Below, one piece after another: positions 9,592-16,846 of a stretch of 64,000 bases of DNA (position 1 is the stretch's first letter; each line of letters starts with the position of its first letter). The DNA is from Microbacterium sp. AK009 (GTDB lineage Bacteria; Actinomycetota; Actinomycetes; Actinomycetales; Microbacteriaceae), in NCBI RefSeq assembly GCF_013410955.1, contig NZ_JACCCG010000004.1:62001-126000 (forward strand), given 5' to 3'. Under the pieces are notes generated by a model, which did no database searches, was not told where the DNA came from, and saw nothing but the letters and a program-made list of their open reading frames with translations. The position numbers were made by a program, and so were the translations under genes.

Positions 9592-10549
9592 CCGCGCGGA
9601 GTGGACCAGGCGCGAGCGCATCCACCGGGAGAGGGCGGACGGCCTGACTGCCGCCCACCGGGCGCGGGCCCGGCGCGGTGAGAAACATCCGGTCGAAGAC
9701 TTCCTGTTCACCTACTACTCCTACAAGCCCGCGCTCCTGTCGAGGTGGCACCCCGGTGCGGGAGTCGAGCTCGCCGACGCGGCACGCGAGGCGCGAGCAG
9801 GCTGGCGTTGGTATGAGCCTGGAGCATACCCGGGAGCGCTCCGGGTGGACGACGTCGGCTTCCGGCGGTCGCGGGTCGGTCTGCTCCGCGGGATTCAGGG
9901 CCTCCTCCGCAGCACGCAGGGGCGGACGCCGGTGTTCGGCTGCTTCGGGCTCCATGAGTGGGCCATGCTCTACCGTGCACCCGAGAGGCGTCATGCGCTT
10001 CCGCTGCGCCTGGGATCGCGGGGAACGGACGAGGTGGTCGAGACGCACGAGCTGCGGTGCACCCACTTCGATGCCTTCCGCTTCTTCACCCCCGACGCGA
10101 CTCCTCGGAACCGCAACCGGCTCGCGCGTGCGAGTCAGAGCGAGTTCGAGCAGCCCGGATGCCTTCACGCGGGGATGGATCTCTACAAGTGGGCGATGAA
10201 GGCGGGTCCGCTGGTGCCGGGCGAACTGCTGCTGGATTGCTTCGCGCTGGCGCGCGACATCCGAGTCCTCGACATGGCCGCCTCGCCCTACGACCTGCGC
10301 GACTGGGGATACGAGGCGGTCGCGATCGAGACGTCCTCGGGCAAGGCGGAGTACGTCGGAAGGCAGCGCGACTTCAGCGACAGGGCGCAACAGCTCCGGA
10401 TGCGGTTGCGAGACGTTCTGGGGACGACGGATCAGGAGACCGGCGCGCATGAGGGGCACGGAGACATGCCCCGACCGTCGGCGGCGAGCAGCAGTCGCGC
10501 CTCGGCCACACGTGACGCCGCCTCGCTGAGCCGCTCCTCGGAGAGCTGA
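9581..10549 (+). CDS. Conserved actinobacterial protein, putative 3-methyladenine DNA glycosylase
   Basis: A 322-residue protein of a family commonly annotated in actinobacteria as 3-methyladenine DNA glycosylase, although I see no helix-hairpin-helix glycosylase fold or other motif that proves it. Recognisable stretches are RGEKHPVEDFLFTYYSYKPA, FGCFGLHEWAMLY, RCTHFDAFRFFTP, PGCLHAGMDLYKWAMK and MAASPYDLRDWG. The ATG overlaps the SRAP gene by 11 bases, so translation is coupled. The last 38 or so residues (Ser/Arg-rich) are read from DNA that is also the antisense of the convergent hexosaminidase gene. The original stop may therefore have been lost. Confidence 0.75.
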   Translation: MRLDRAEWTRRERIHRERADGLTAAHRARARRGEKHPVEDFLFTYYSYKPALLSRWHPGAGVELADAAREARAGWRWYEPGAYPGALRVDDVGFRRSRVGLLRGIQGLLRSTQGRTPVFGCFGLHEWAMLYRAPERRHALPLRLGSRGTDEVVETHELRCTHFDAFRFFTPDATPRNRNRLARASQSEFEQPGCLHAGMDLYKWAMKAGPLVPGELLLDCFALARDIRVLDMAASPYDLRDWGYEAVAIETSSGKAEYVGRQRDFSDRAQQLRMRLRDVLGTTDQETGAHEGHGDMPRPSAASSSRASATRDAASLSRSSES

Positions 10550-11661
10550 CCGGACTCGACAGCGGACACGATGCCGTCCACGACGGCGGGGGCGGTGTCC
10601 GCCGTGGAGGAGACCACCGTCAGCACCATGTCGTTGCCCGCGGCCAGGGCGGTGACCGCGTTCGCGACGGGGTCGAGGTACGCGGGCTCCCCCGCCGACT
10701 GGAGCATGCCGAGGTCATCGGTGATGGCGATACCGTCGAAGCCCAGCTCCTCTCGGGCGATCCGGTGCCACTCCGGTGACAGCGATGCGGGCCGCGGATC
10801 GACCGCTGTGTACGAGAGGTGCCCGAACATCAGGAACTGCGCCCCGGCGTCGATCCCGGCCATGAACGGGCGCGCCTCGGCGGCGGCCCACTCCGCTTTC
10901 GGCATGTCCGTCACCGGGATGGTCGCATGCGAGTCGCCGGGGGCCGCGCCGTGGCCGGGGAAATGCTTGATGGTCGACAGTGCCGCACCCGCCTCGCCGG
11001 CAACGGCTGCACCGACGCGCTCCGCGGCGCTGCCGGCATCCGTTCCCAAGGCCCGGCGGAAGATGAACTCGCCCGGCGCCGGCGCCACGTCAGCGACGAT
11101 GCCGAAGTTGACGCCGATCCCCACCCGCTGCAGCAGGGCACCGCGGGCGGCGAAGGCAGCGGCGGTGTCGGCGACCGGGGCGTTCTTCAAAGTCAGCGCC
11201 GCGGGCAGCCGGTCCCACGGCAGGCGTGACACATCCCCACCCTCCTGATCCACGGCGATCAACGCGGGGAACCCGGGGTCCACCGTCAACGCGGCGGTCA
11301 CCTGTGCGAGGCTCGCCTCATCGGCCGGGATGTTCGCACCCATGAGGATGAAGCCGCCGATGCCGGTTCGCGACATGTAGGTGCTGAGCACAGCCGGGTC
11401 GGTCCCCGGTATGTGACCCATGACGACGCTTGCCGCCTTCTCGCGCAGCGTCATGGCCTCGACGCGTTCCGCGGCGAGACGACCGCGGGTGTCAGGAGGC
11501 GCCGGCCGGACTGATACGCCGACGCGATCCATAGACTCCGCGGTGGGGTCTTCCGCGGTATCGGCACCGCTCGCCGACACGCCCCCGGCGACGGTCAGTC
11601 CCAGGGCCAACGCGAGGGCGGGCAGCACACGGCTCTTCCGCACTCCCCGCTGACGTGTCAC
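10432..11661 (-). CDS. Secreted glycoside hydrolase family 3 (beta-N-acetylhexosaminidase-like)
   Basis: A 409-residue exported GH3 enzyme of the NagZ type, expected to trim N-acetylglucosamine from muropeptides outside the membrane. An N-terminal signal peptide (RKSRVLPALALALGLTVAGG) precedes a linker and the catalytic barrel. Family motifs are IAVDQEGGDVSRL, the conserved STIKHFPGHG with the His of the catalytic loop, and FDGIAITDDLGM with the nucleophilic Asp. The GTG start stands six bases after TAGGCT, so the transcript is probably leaderless. Its 3' end overlaps the convergent glycosylase-like gene by 118 bases. Substrate identity is inferred from family. Confidence 0.9.
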   Translation of the reverse strand: MTRQRGVRKSRVLPALALALGLTVAGGVSASGADTAEDPTAESMDRVGVSVRPAPPDTRGRLAAERVEAMTLREKAASVVMGHIPGTDPAVLSTYMSRTGIGGFILMGANIPADEASLAQVTAALTVDPGFPALIAVDQEGGDVSRLPWDRLPAALTLKNAPVADTAAAFAARGALLQRVGIGVNFGIVADVAPAPGEFIFRRALGTDAGSAAERVGAAVAGEAGAALSTIKHFPGHGAAPGDSHATIPVTDMPKAEWAAAEARPFMAGIDAGAQFLMFGHLSYTAVDPRPASLSPEWHRIAREELGFDGIAITDDLGMLQSAGEPAYLDPVANAVTALAAGNDMVLTVVSSTADTAPAVVDGIVSAVESGQLSEERLSEAASRVAEARLLLAADGRGMSPCPSCAPVS

Positions 11662-11698
11662 GCCACCAGCCTACGGCGCGGTCCTCGGCGCCCGGCGG

Positions 11699-12880
11699 TC
11701 AGTCGACCGGACCCAGCGGCACCCGCAGCAGCAGATCGTCCCCTTCCCGCGGGCTCCCCCGCCCATCGGTGTTGTTGGTCAGCACCCAGAGGCTGCCGTC
11801 GCCGGTCGCGACCGCGTCGCGCAGGCGTCCGTATCCGTCGAGCACGACGACCGGGTCGCCCTCGGCGTCGGTGCCCGTCACGTCGATCGCCCAGAGACGC
11901 TCGCCCCGAAGGCCGGTCATGAACACCGTCTCGCCGACCGCCGCTATCCCGCTCGGGCTCGCCTGCGCCGTCGGCCACACCGCCACCGGATCGATGAACA
12001 GCTCGTCCCTGGCCCTGCCCTCGGCCTCCGGCCAGCCGTAATTCCCGCCCGCGTCGACGCGATTCAGCTCATCCCAGGTGTTCTGCCCGAACTCGCTCGC
12101 CCACATCGTCCCGTCGCTCGTCCAGGCGATCCCCTGCACGTTGCGGTGCCCGAGCGTGAACACCGCCGTGCCGAAGGGATTCCCCGCCGCGGGTTCCCCG
12201 TCGGGTGTGAGGCGGAGGATCTTGCCGCCGAGCTGTGCGGGGTCCTGGGCGGCTTCGAGGTTCTGCGCGTCACCGGTCGTGACGTACAGCAGTCCGTCCG
12301 GACCGAAGGCGATGCGTCCCCCGTTGTGCGTGTTCGCTCTCGGGATGCCGGCGAAGACGACCTCCACCGAGCCGAGCGACCAGCCGACGGAGGTTTCCGT
12401 CAGCGGTGCCCGCACGACCCGGTTGTCGTCTGCTGCGCCGTGGTAGGCGTACAGCCAGTGCCGCCGGCCGTCGTCGAGGATGGCCAGACCGTGCAAGCCG
12501 GACTCCCCGCCGGAGACCACCCCTTCGATCCGCCCGAGCTCACTCACGCCCCCGTCCGGGCTGACCAGTCGGATGGTGCCGCTGTCGCGCTCGGACACCG
12601 CCAGCGCACCGTCGGGCAGCGCGGCCACCGCCCACGGCGCACGGAGGCCGCTGGCAATGGCGACGACGCCCTCAGCAACCCGCCAGCGACCGGTGGCGGC
12701 GGGGGTTCCGGGCTCGGAGGGAGACGATTCTGCGCGGGGCGAAAGGGGCTGCACCGTGCGCGGGTCGCTCGTGGGTGCGCTCGCCGGGCCCGCCGCACAC
12801 CCCATGACCGTCAGCATGAGAGACATGGCGACGAGAGCGAACACAGCCGGACGACGGCGGTGGCCCGTTTCCTCCGTCAT
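11699..12880 (-). CDS. PQQ-type sugar dehydrogenase lipoprotein (GSDH family)
   Basis: A 393-residue lipoprotein with a six-bladed glucose/sorbosone dehydrogenase propeller. The signal sequence ends in a lipobox with Cys28 (TVMGC) followed by a Ser/Pro linker. Family motifs are LRAPWAVAALPDG, ESGLHGLAI, NTHNGGRIAFGPDGLLYV, TLGHRNVQGIAW, EFGQNTWDELNRV and NYGWPE. Such proteins bind PQQ and oxidise soluble sugars at the outer face of the membrane. No PQQ synthesis gene is in the window, so cofactor supply is unknown. A GAGG seven bases before the ATG can serve as ribosome binding site. It reads in the same direction as the GH3 gene, which has its own promoter. Confidence 0.9.
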   Translation of the reverse strand: MTEETGHRRRPAVFALVAMSLMLTVMGCAAGPASAPTSDPRTVQPLSPRAESSPSEPGTPAATGRWRVAEGVVAIASGLRAPWAVAALPDGALAVSERDSGTIRLVSPDGGVSELGRIEGVVSGGESGLHGLAILDDGRRHWLYAYHGAADDNRVVRAPLTETSVGWSLGSVEVVFAGIPRANTHNGGRIAFGPDGLLYVTTGDAQNLEAAQDPAQLGGKILRLTPDGEPAAGNPFGTAVFTLGHRNVQGIAWTSDGTMWASEFGQNTWDELNRVDAGGNYGWPEAEGRARDELFIDPVAVWPTAQASPSGIAAVGETVFMTGLRGERLWAIDVTGTDAEGDPVVVLDGYGRLRDAVATGDGSLWVLTNNTDGRGSPREGDDLLLRVPLGPVD

Positions 12881-12939
12881 CCGGAAGCCTCAGCGATCTC
12901 CTGGCAGCGGTCATACGAGAACATCGAATGCTCTCCGTC

Positions 12940-13113
12940 CTAGCCGCCGCCGATTCCGCCGGACCCGCCGTCGCGGCGCTGATCGAGAGGAGATGCCTGG
13001 ATGACACCCGGGTCACTGCCGCCGGGTCGTGCGCGCCGGGTCTCGTAGGTCTCCGGCTCGGGTCGGAACACGTGCACCAGCCGCTGCCAGAGAGATCGCT
13101 TCGCCGCCGTCAT
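12940..13113 (-). CDS. Small basic hypothetical protein (57 aa)
   Basis: I do not recognise the product. It opens with a helix-like basic segment (MTAAKRSLWQRLVHVFRPEP) and ends in a glycine-rich, disordered-looking tail. Support for a real gene is the complete set of signals: TAGACT at 13163-13158 as a -10, about 38 bases of leader, GGAG five bases before the ATG, and a stop well before the neighbouring lipoprotein gene. It diverges from another small gene. A longer reading from upstream in the same frame exists but would lack these signals. Confidence 0.55.
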   Translation of the reverse strand: MTAAKRSLWQRLVHVFRPEPETYETRRARPGGSDPGVIQASPLDQRRDGGSGGIGGG

Positions 13114-13236
13114 CACCGCTCCGTTCGTCACCCACCGGGAACTTCCGCCCGCTTCGGAGTCTATGCGGCTCCTGCGCGTCGTGGCCCGCCGGAAGCACAG
13201 GAGCGCGGTACCGTCGAAGGGGCGAGAGGGGGCCGA

Positions 13237-13449
13237 ATGGGCGAGCGGAGACAGCGGACGAAGCAGGCGGTGCGGGTGCCGCGGCATGGGTACGCATTCG
13301 TGACGATCACCGCCCGTGACGCCAACGGCTTCGTCCACCACTTCGACGAGATCGAGACGCCCTTGGCCTCACTGCGCGAGGCGGTCGCGGTCATGCAACT
13401 GCAGTCGACGGCCACCGAGGCGGCTCACGACGCCGTGCGGGGCGCCTGA
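13237..13449 (+). CDS. Small hypothetical protein (70 aa)
   Basis: No family recognised. The sequence looks like one small alpha/beta domain: PRHGYAFVTITARDANGFVH (strands) followed by ETPLASLREAVAVMQLQS (helix). The ATG is preceded by a strong purine run (GAGAGGGGG) at good distance and by TACCGT at 13209-13214 as a possible -10. A longer in-frame reading starts at 12928, but it would run antisense through the 57-codon gene and has no start signal. The 3' end overlaps the convergent epimerase gene by 25 bases. Confidence 0.65.
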   Translation: MGERRQRTKQAVRVPRHGYAFVTITARDANGFVHHFDEIETPLASLREAVAVMQLQSTATEAAHDAVRGA

Positions 13450-14429
13450 GCACGCAGCGCTCCCCCGGCGATGACCGCGTCGATGGCGTTACCCAGGTCG
13501 GGATGTGAGAACTCGAACCCCGCCCCCGTGAGAACACCGGGTAGCACCCAGCGGCTCTTCAGGACGAGCTCGGGCTCGGTCCTCAGCAGCCACATGGCGG
13601 GTTCCAGCATCCATCGCCAGGACGCAAGCCCCACCGGCATGCCGACAGCGCGGCGGAGGGTGCGCATGAGTTCGGCATTGTCGGTCGGGTGCGGACTCGA
13701 CAGATTCACCGGACCCTCGAGGTCGTCTCGATCGATGAGGAACCGGATGGCACGGATAACGTCGTCGAGGTGGATCCAGCTGAATTTCTGCCGACCTCGC
13801 GTGCGATAGACGGGCGGGCCGACGTCTGGCCCCGACGGGTCGCTGCCGATCCCGCGATACCGGCGGTGGGGGAACCACGGGCCATCGTGCTGCGGACCGC
13901 CGAGACCCAGGCGGGCCAAAGTGAGAAGCAGCTTCGTCGCCGGCCCATCGCCGAGCACGATGGCCATTCGCAGGGCTACACGGCGAGTCCCGGGGAGCTC
14001 GCCGACGAAGAACTCCCGCTCCCAGTTCCGGGCGACATCGACGGAGAAGCCCTCGCCGATCCGGCCGCTCTCTTCGGTATGGGGCCGATCCATCGCGTGG
14101 GCGTAGATCGTCGCGGTCGAGGAGTTGATCCACACGCGGGGCGGGCGCGCCGCGGCGGTGATGGCGCGGCGCAGCGCCGCGGTCGTCTGGACGCGAGACC
14201 GGAGGATCTCGTCGCGATGGGCGTCGGTGTACCGGCAATTGACGCTCTTGCCGGCGAAGTTCACGAGGACGTCCGCGCCGTCCACCGCGTCGGCGATGCG
14301 GGCGGGGTCATTCCAGGAGACCGCTTCGCGCCGGCCGATGCGGACGACGTCGTAGCCGTCTGCCTCAAGAGCTTCGCACAGGGCAGCCCCGAGGAAACCG
14401 CTCGCGCCGGCCACCACTGCCCGACGCAT
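13425..14429 (-). CDS. TIGR01777-type NAD-dependent epimerase/dehydratase family protein
   Basis: A 334-residue short-chain-fold protein of the YfcH/SDR39U1 group. The N-terminal Rossmann motif is VVAGASGFLGAAL with the later NFAGKSV. The family signatures WINSSTATIYAH, LRMAIVLGDG, FSWIHLDDVIRAIRFL and PVNLSSPHPTDNAELM follow, with the SRWVLPGVLTGAGFEF ending. No biochemical activity is firmly known for the group. The start is the ATG after a GGGGGGAG ribosome binding site; longer in-frame readings run into the tRNA-Ala gene and are wrong. It lies downstream of that tRNA, separated by a hairpin terminator. Confidence 0.92.
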   Translation of the reverse strand: MRRAVVAGASGFLGAALCEALEADGYDVVRIGRREAVSWNDPARIADAVDGADVLVNFAGKSVNCRYTDAHRDEILRSRVQTTAALRRAITAAARPPRVWINSSTATIYAHAMDRPHTEESGRIGEGFSVDVARNWEREFFVGELPGTRRVALRMAIVLGDGPATKLLLTLARLGLGGPQHDGPWFPHRRYRGIGSDPSGPDVGPPVYRTRGRQKFSWIHLDDVIRAIRFLIDRDDLEGPVNLSSPHPTDNAELMRTLRRAVGMPVGLASWRWMLEPAMWLLRTEPELVLKSRWVLPGVLTGAGFEFSHPDLGNAIDAVIAGGALRAQAPRTAS

Positions 14430-14471
14430 CCGATCTCCCCCCGACGGTCTTGCAGACACCGTTGTACGACG

Positions 14472-14495
14472 AAGCCCCCGATCACTCGGGGGCTT
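14472..14495 (-). terminator. Hairpin terminator after tRNA-Ala
   Basis: A nine-base perfect stem (AAGCCCCCG / CGGGGGCTT) closes a six-base loop just 3' of the tRNA. There is no long U tract, which is usual for actinobacterial terminators. It separates the tRNA transcript from the epimerase gene. Confidence 0.75.
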
Positions 14496-14501
14496 GTTCG
14501 G

Positions 14502-14574
14502 TGGACCTGAGGGGACTCGAACCCCTGACCCCCTGCATGCCATGCAGGTGCGCTACCAGCTGCGCCACAGGCCC
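14502..14574 (-). tRNA. tRNA-Ala (GGC)
   Basis: The 73-base sequence folds as a standard cloverleaf. The acceptor stem is GGGCCTG with CAGGTCC (one G-U pair), the anticodon stem CCTGC/GCAGG encloses ATGGCAT with anticodon GGC, and the T arm contains GGTTCGAGTCC. The 3' CCA is not encoded. It reads GCC and GCT alanine codons, GCC being very common in this genome. It sits 42 bases downstream of rsfS in the same direction. Confidence 0.97.
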
Positions 14575-14616
14575 GGATGTCGCCTCACGAGGCAACCCCA
14601 CAAGATTACTACATCG

Positions 14617-15021
14617 TCACGCGTGCCTCGAACCACTGCCGGCGTCCGACTCACCGGCATGGGCGGGCAGCTCGATCGGGACGATCGGGCAGTCCTTCCA
14701 CAGCCGCTCGAGGCCGTAGAAGATCCGCTCCTCCTCGTGGAAGACGTGCACCACCAGGTCGCCGAAGTCCAGCAGCACCCAGCGTGCCTCCTGGCGGCCC
14801 TCGCGGCGAAGCCGCTTGTGCCCCGCCTCCAGGAGTTTCTGCTCGACCTCATCGGCGATGGCGGCGACGTTGCGCTCGCTGCGTCCCGTCGCGAGAAGGA
14901 AGATGTCGACGAGAGGGAGGGGATCCGAGACGTCGAGGGCGACGAGGTCTTCGGCTCCCTTCGCGTCCGCCGCAGCGGCGGCGATCTGGAGCATCTCTCG
15001 GGAGTTCTCCGTGGCCGTCAT
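14617..15021 (-). CDS. rsfS: Ribosome silencing factor RsfS
   Basis: A 134-residue RsfS/Iojap protein. The family binds uL14 on the large subunit and blocks joining with the small subunit when nutrients fall. Visible family blocks are AEDLVALDVSD, FLLATGRSERNVAAIADEVE, RWVLLDFGDLVVHVFHEEER and YGLERLWKDCP. A short acidic/Ser tail follows. The ATG overlaps the stop of the preceding membrane-protein gene (ATGA), and nadD stands one gene further upstream. The nadD-rsfS linkage is conserved across bacteria. Confidence 0.96.
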   Translation of the reverse strand: MTATENSREMLQIAAAAADAKGAEDLVALDVSDPLPLVDIFLLATGRSERNVAAIADEVEQKLLEAGHKRLRREGRQEARWVLLDFGDLVVHVFHEEERIFYGLERLWKDCPIVPIELPAHAGESDAGSGSRHA

Positions 15022-15968
15022 GCGAACACCCCGCTCACGAAGGCGAGGATGAGGACCGCGGCCAGCGCGAGGGCGAGGGCACCCGCGGTGATGGCGAGGG
15101 CGATCATGAGGCGACTGCCCTTCTCGGGGGCAGGGGGCTGGATGATCTCGCCGGGCAGCTTCACCGTGCTGATCGCCGCGCTGGCGGCGATCGGCGTGGG
15201 GGACGAATGCGCGGGCAGCTCGCCGTCGACGAGCACGGCGTCGACGTCCTTGCCGTCGGCGGTTCCCGGCGCGTGACCGGTGGAGCCGAGCCCGTCAGGC
15301 AGGTTCAGCATCCCGGTGATGATGACCTCACCGGTCGCATTCACCGGTGCCATGATCTGCGGCGAGGGCGTCTGGGAGACGATCAGAGCGTGCGGCGTGC
15401 TCGATGTCGACGCCGGTGCCCGCGTGAGGAGTTGGTCGAAAGAGGGCGGGAGATCGACCTGGACCGCCTCGGCTTCAAGGAGCTCGGCACCCAGCTTCGG
15501 GCTGACCGTGGCGCGCTCGGCGGCGGCTGTGTCGGCGTCTGGGGTGGGTGCGGAGCCGTCGTCGTGCGAGGCCGGCTCGGATGCCGCCTGCTCACCGCGC
15601 TCTGCCTCGGATGTCGTCGCCGGGCGCGGGGTCGCCTCGAGGAGGTCGGGCGTGATCACGGGGACCGACGCGGTCCGGATCCGTTCCTGCTGCCGCGCCT
15701 GTCGACGCGTGAGGGGTGAGACGCCCAGATCGACGGCGGAGTCGGCGACGGGCCGGGCGCCGATCACGGCGGGTTCGGCGGCCCGCGCCAGGGGTGCGGC
15801 GGCGACCTCGACCTTCTCGTGCGCTGTCTCCGTCGACGCCGCGGCGTCTGCAGCGTCCTGACGTGCAGACTCGATCGCTTCCTGGCTGACGACCGGAGTC
15901 GCACCGGTGTTGCGGATCTCACGCAGTTGCTTGCGGGTCAGCGGGGGGTTCGCTGGATTCTCCGTCAT
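15018..15968 (-). CDS. Hypothetical single-pass membrane protein between nadD and rsfS
   Basis: A 316-residue protein of unknown function. The cytoplasmic-looking body is low-complexity (Ala/Glu/Thr/Pro-rich), with two short basic repeats: [15 protein letters not shown] near the start and [16 protein letters not shown] about 75 residues later. It ends with one transmembrane helix ([20 protein letters not shown]) very close to the C-terminus. The ATG overlaps the nadD stop and its own stop overlaps rsfS, so all three are translated as a coupled unit. The duplicated basic motif could be a ligand-binding or self-interaction element; that is speculation. Confidence 0.85.
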   Translation of the reverse strand: MTENPANPPLTRKQLREIRNTGATPVVSQEAIESARQDAADAAASTETAHEKVEVAAAPLARAAEPAVIGARPVADSAVDLGVSPLTRRQARQQERIRTASVPVITPDLLEATPRPATTSEAERGEQAASEPASHDDGSAPTPDADTAAAERATVSPKLGAELLEAEAVQVDLPPSFDQLLTRAPASTSSTPHALIVSQTPSPQIMAPVNATGEVIITGMLNLPDGLGSTGHAPGTADGKDVDAVLVDGELPAHSSPTPIAASAAISTVKLPGEIIQPPAPEKGSRLMIALAITAGALALALAAVLILAFVSGVFA

Positions 15969-16561
15969 TCCTTGCTCCGGTAGAGGTGATGCTTGGCAAT
16001 GTATTGCACGACGCCGTCCGGCACGAGGTACCACACCGGGTGGCCTCGGCGAACGCGTTCTCGGCAATCGGTCGACGAGATGGCGAGCGCAGGGATCTGC
16101 AGCTGACTCACGTCCTCGGTCGGCAGCCCCTCGGTGTCCAGGACGTGACCAGGACGAGAGACGGCGACGAAGTGGGCGAGATCCCACAGTTCATCATGGT
16201 CCCTCCAACTGAGAATCTGCGCTATGGCATCCGCCCCGGTGATGAAGAACAGCTCGGCGTCGGGACGCTGATGCTTCAGATCGCGGAGAGTGTCGATCGT
16301 GTAGGTCGGACCGGAGCGGTTGATGTCCACTCGGCTCACGGTGAACTGAGGATTGGATGCGGTGGCGATCACCGTCATCAGGTAGCGGTGCTCGCTGTCG
16401 CTGACGCGAGCCTTCTGCCACGGGTTCCCGGTCGGAACGAAGACGACCTCATCGAGATCGAACGACTGCGCCACTTCGCTGGCCGCGACGAGGTGGCCGT
16501 GGTGGATGGGATCGAATGTCCCACCCATCACCCCGATCCTCGGGGGACGCGTCGAGCTCAT
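15965..16561 (-). CDS. nadD: Nicotinate-nucleotide adenylyltransferase
   Basis: Adenylates nicotinate mononucleotide to deamido-NAD in NAD biosynthesis. The 198-residue protein shows the nucleotidyltransferase motif [12 protein letters not shown] at residues 14-25, [25 protein letters not shown] and, near the end, [16 protein letters not shown], which corresponds to the ISSTxIR signature. Ile is replaced by Cys in that last motif, a mild variation. It is followed by the coupled membrane protein and rsfS. Confidence 0.96.
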   Translation of the reverse strand: MSSTRPPRIGVMGGTFDPIHHGHLVAASEVAQSFDLDEVVFVPTGNPWQKARVSDSEHRYLMTVIATASNPQFTVSRVDINRSGPTYTIDTLRDLKHQRPDAELFFITGADAIAQILSWRDHDELWDLAHFVAVSRPGHVLDTEGLPTEDVSQLQIPALAISSTDCRERVRRGHPVWYLVPDGVVQYIAKHHLYRSKE

Positions 16562-16570
16562 GCCCTCGGC

Positions 16571-16798
16571 CTAGTGGCCGTGCCCCGCCTTCACGATGTC
16601 GTTGGCGTGAGCCTGGGAGTAGGCCTCGGCCTTGTGGGCGTGGCGGTTGGCCACGTTGCGATACGAGGCGGTGACCAGGGCGAGAGCCGCGAAGACGACG
16701 ATGGCGACGATGCCGTACCACACCGTCTCCAGCGCCACGTTCCCGTGGGACTCGGCCTCTTCGGCGGCGAGGCTGATCAGCGTCGCGAAGGTCGTCAT
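16571..16798 (-). CDS. Small His-rich single-pass membrane protein (75 aa)
   Basis: No family recognised. One transmembrane helix (WYGIVAIVVFAALALVTASY) follows a short acidic N-terminus. The C-terminal 30 residues carry six histidines and end in GHGH. The tail could bind a metal or respond to pH; nothing proves this. It lies 48 bases after proA and nine bases before nadD in the same direction, so it is part of the proBA-nadD-rsfS transcript. The composition of the start region (GAACGGAGCCCGA before ATG) gives a reasonable GGAG. Confidence 0.75.
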   Translation of the reverse strand: MTTFATLISLAAEEAESHGNVALETVWYGIVAIVVFAALALVTASYRNVANRHAHKAEAYSQAHANDIVKAGHGH

Positions 16799-16846
16799 TC
16801 GGGCTCCGTTCGTTTTCCCGGGTGCAGGCGGTTCCAGTCTAGGCGG

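Noticed and set aside
12928..13236. Extended 173-codon reading of the 70-aa gene
   Set aside because: The extra part is antisense to the 57-aa gene and its promoter and has no start signal, whereas the internal ATG has a strong ribosome binding site.
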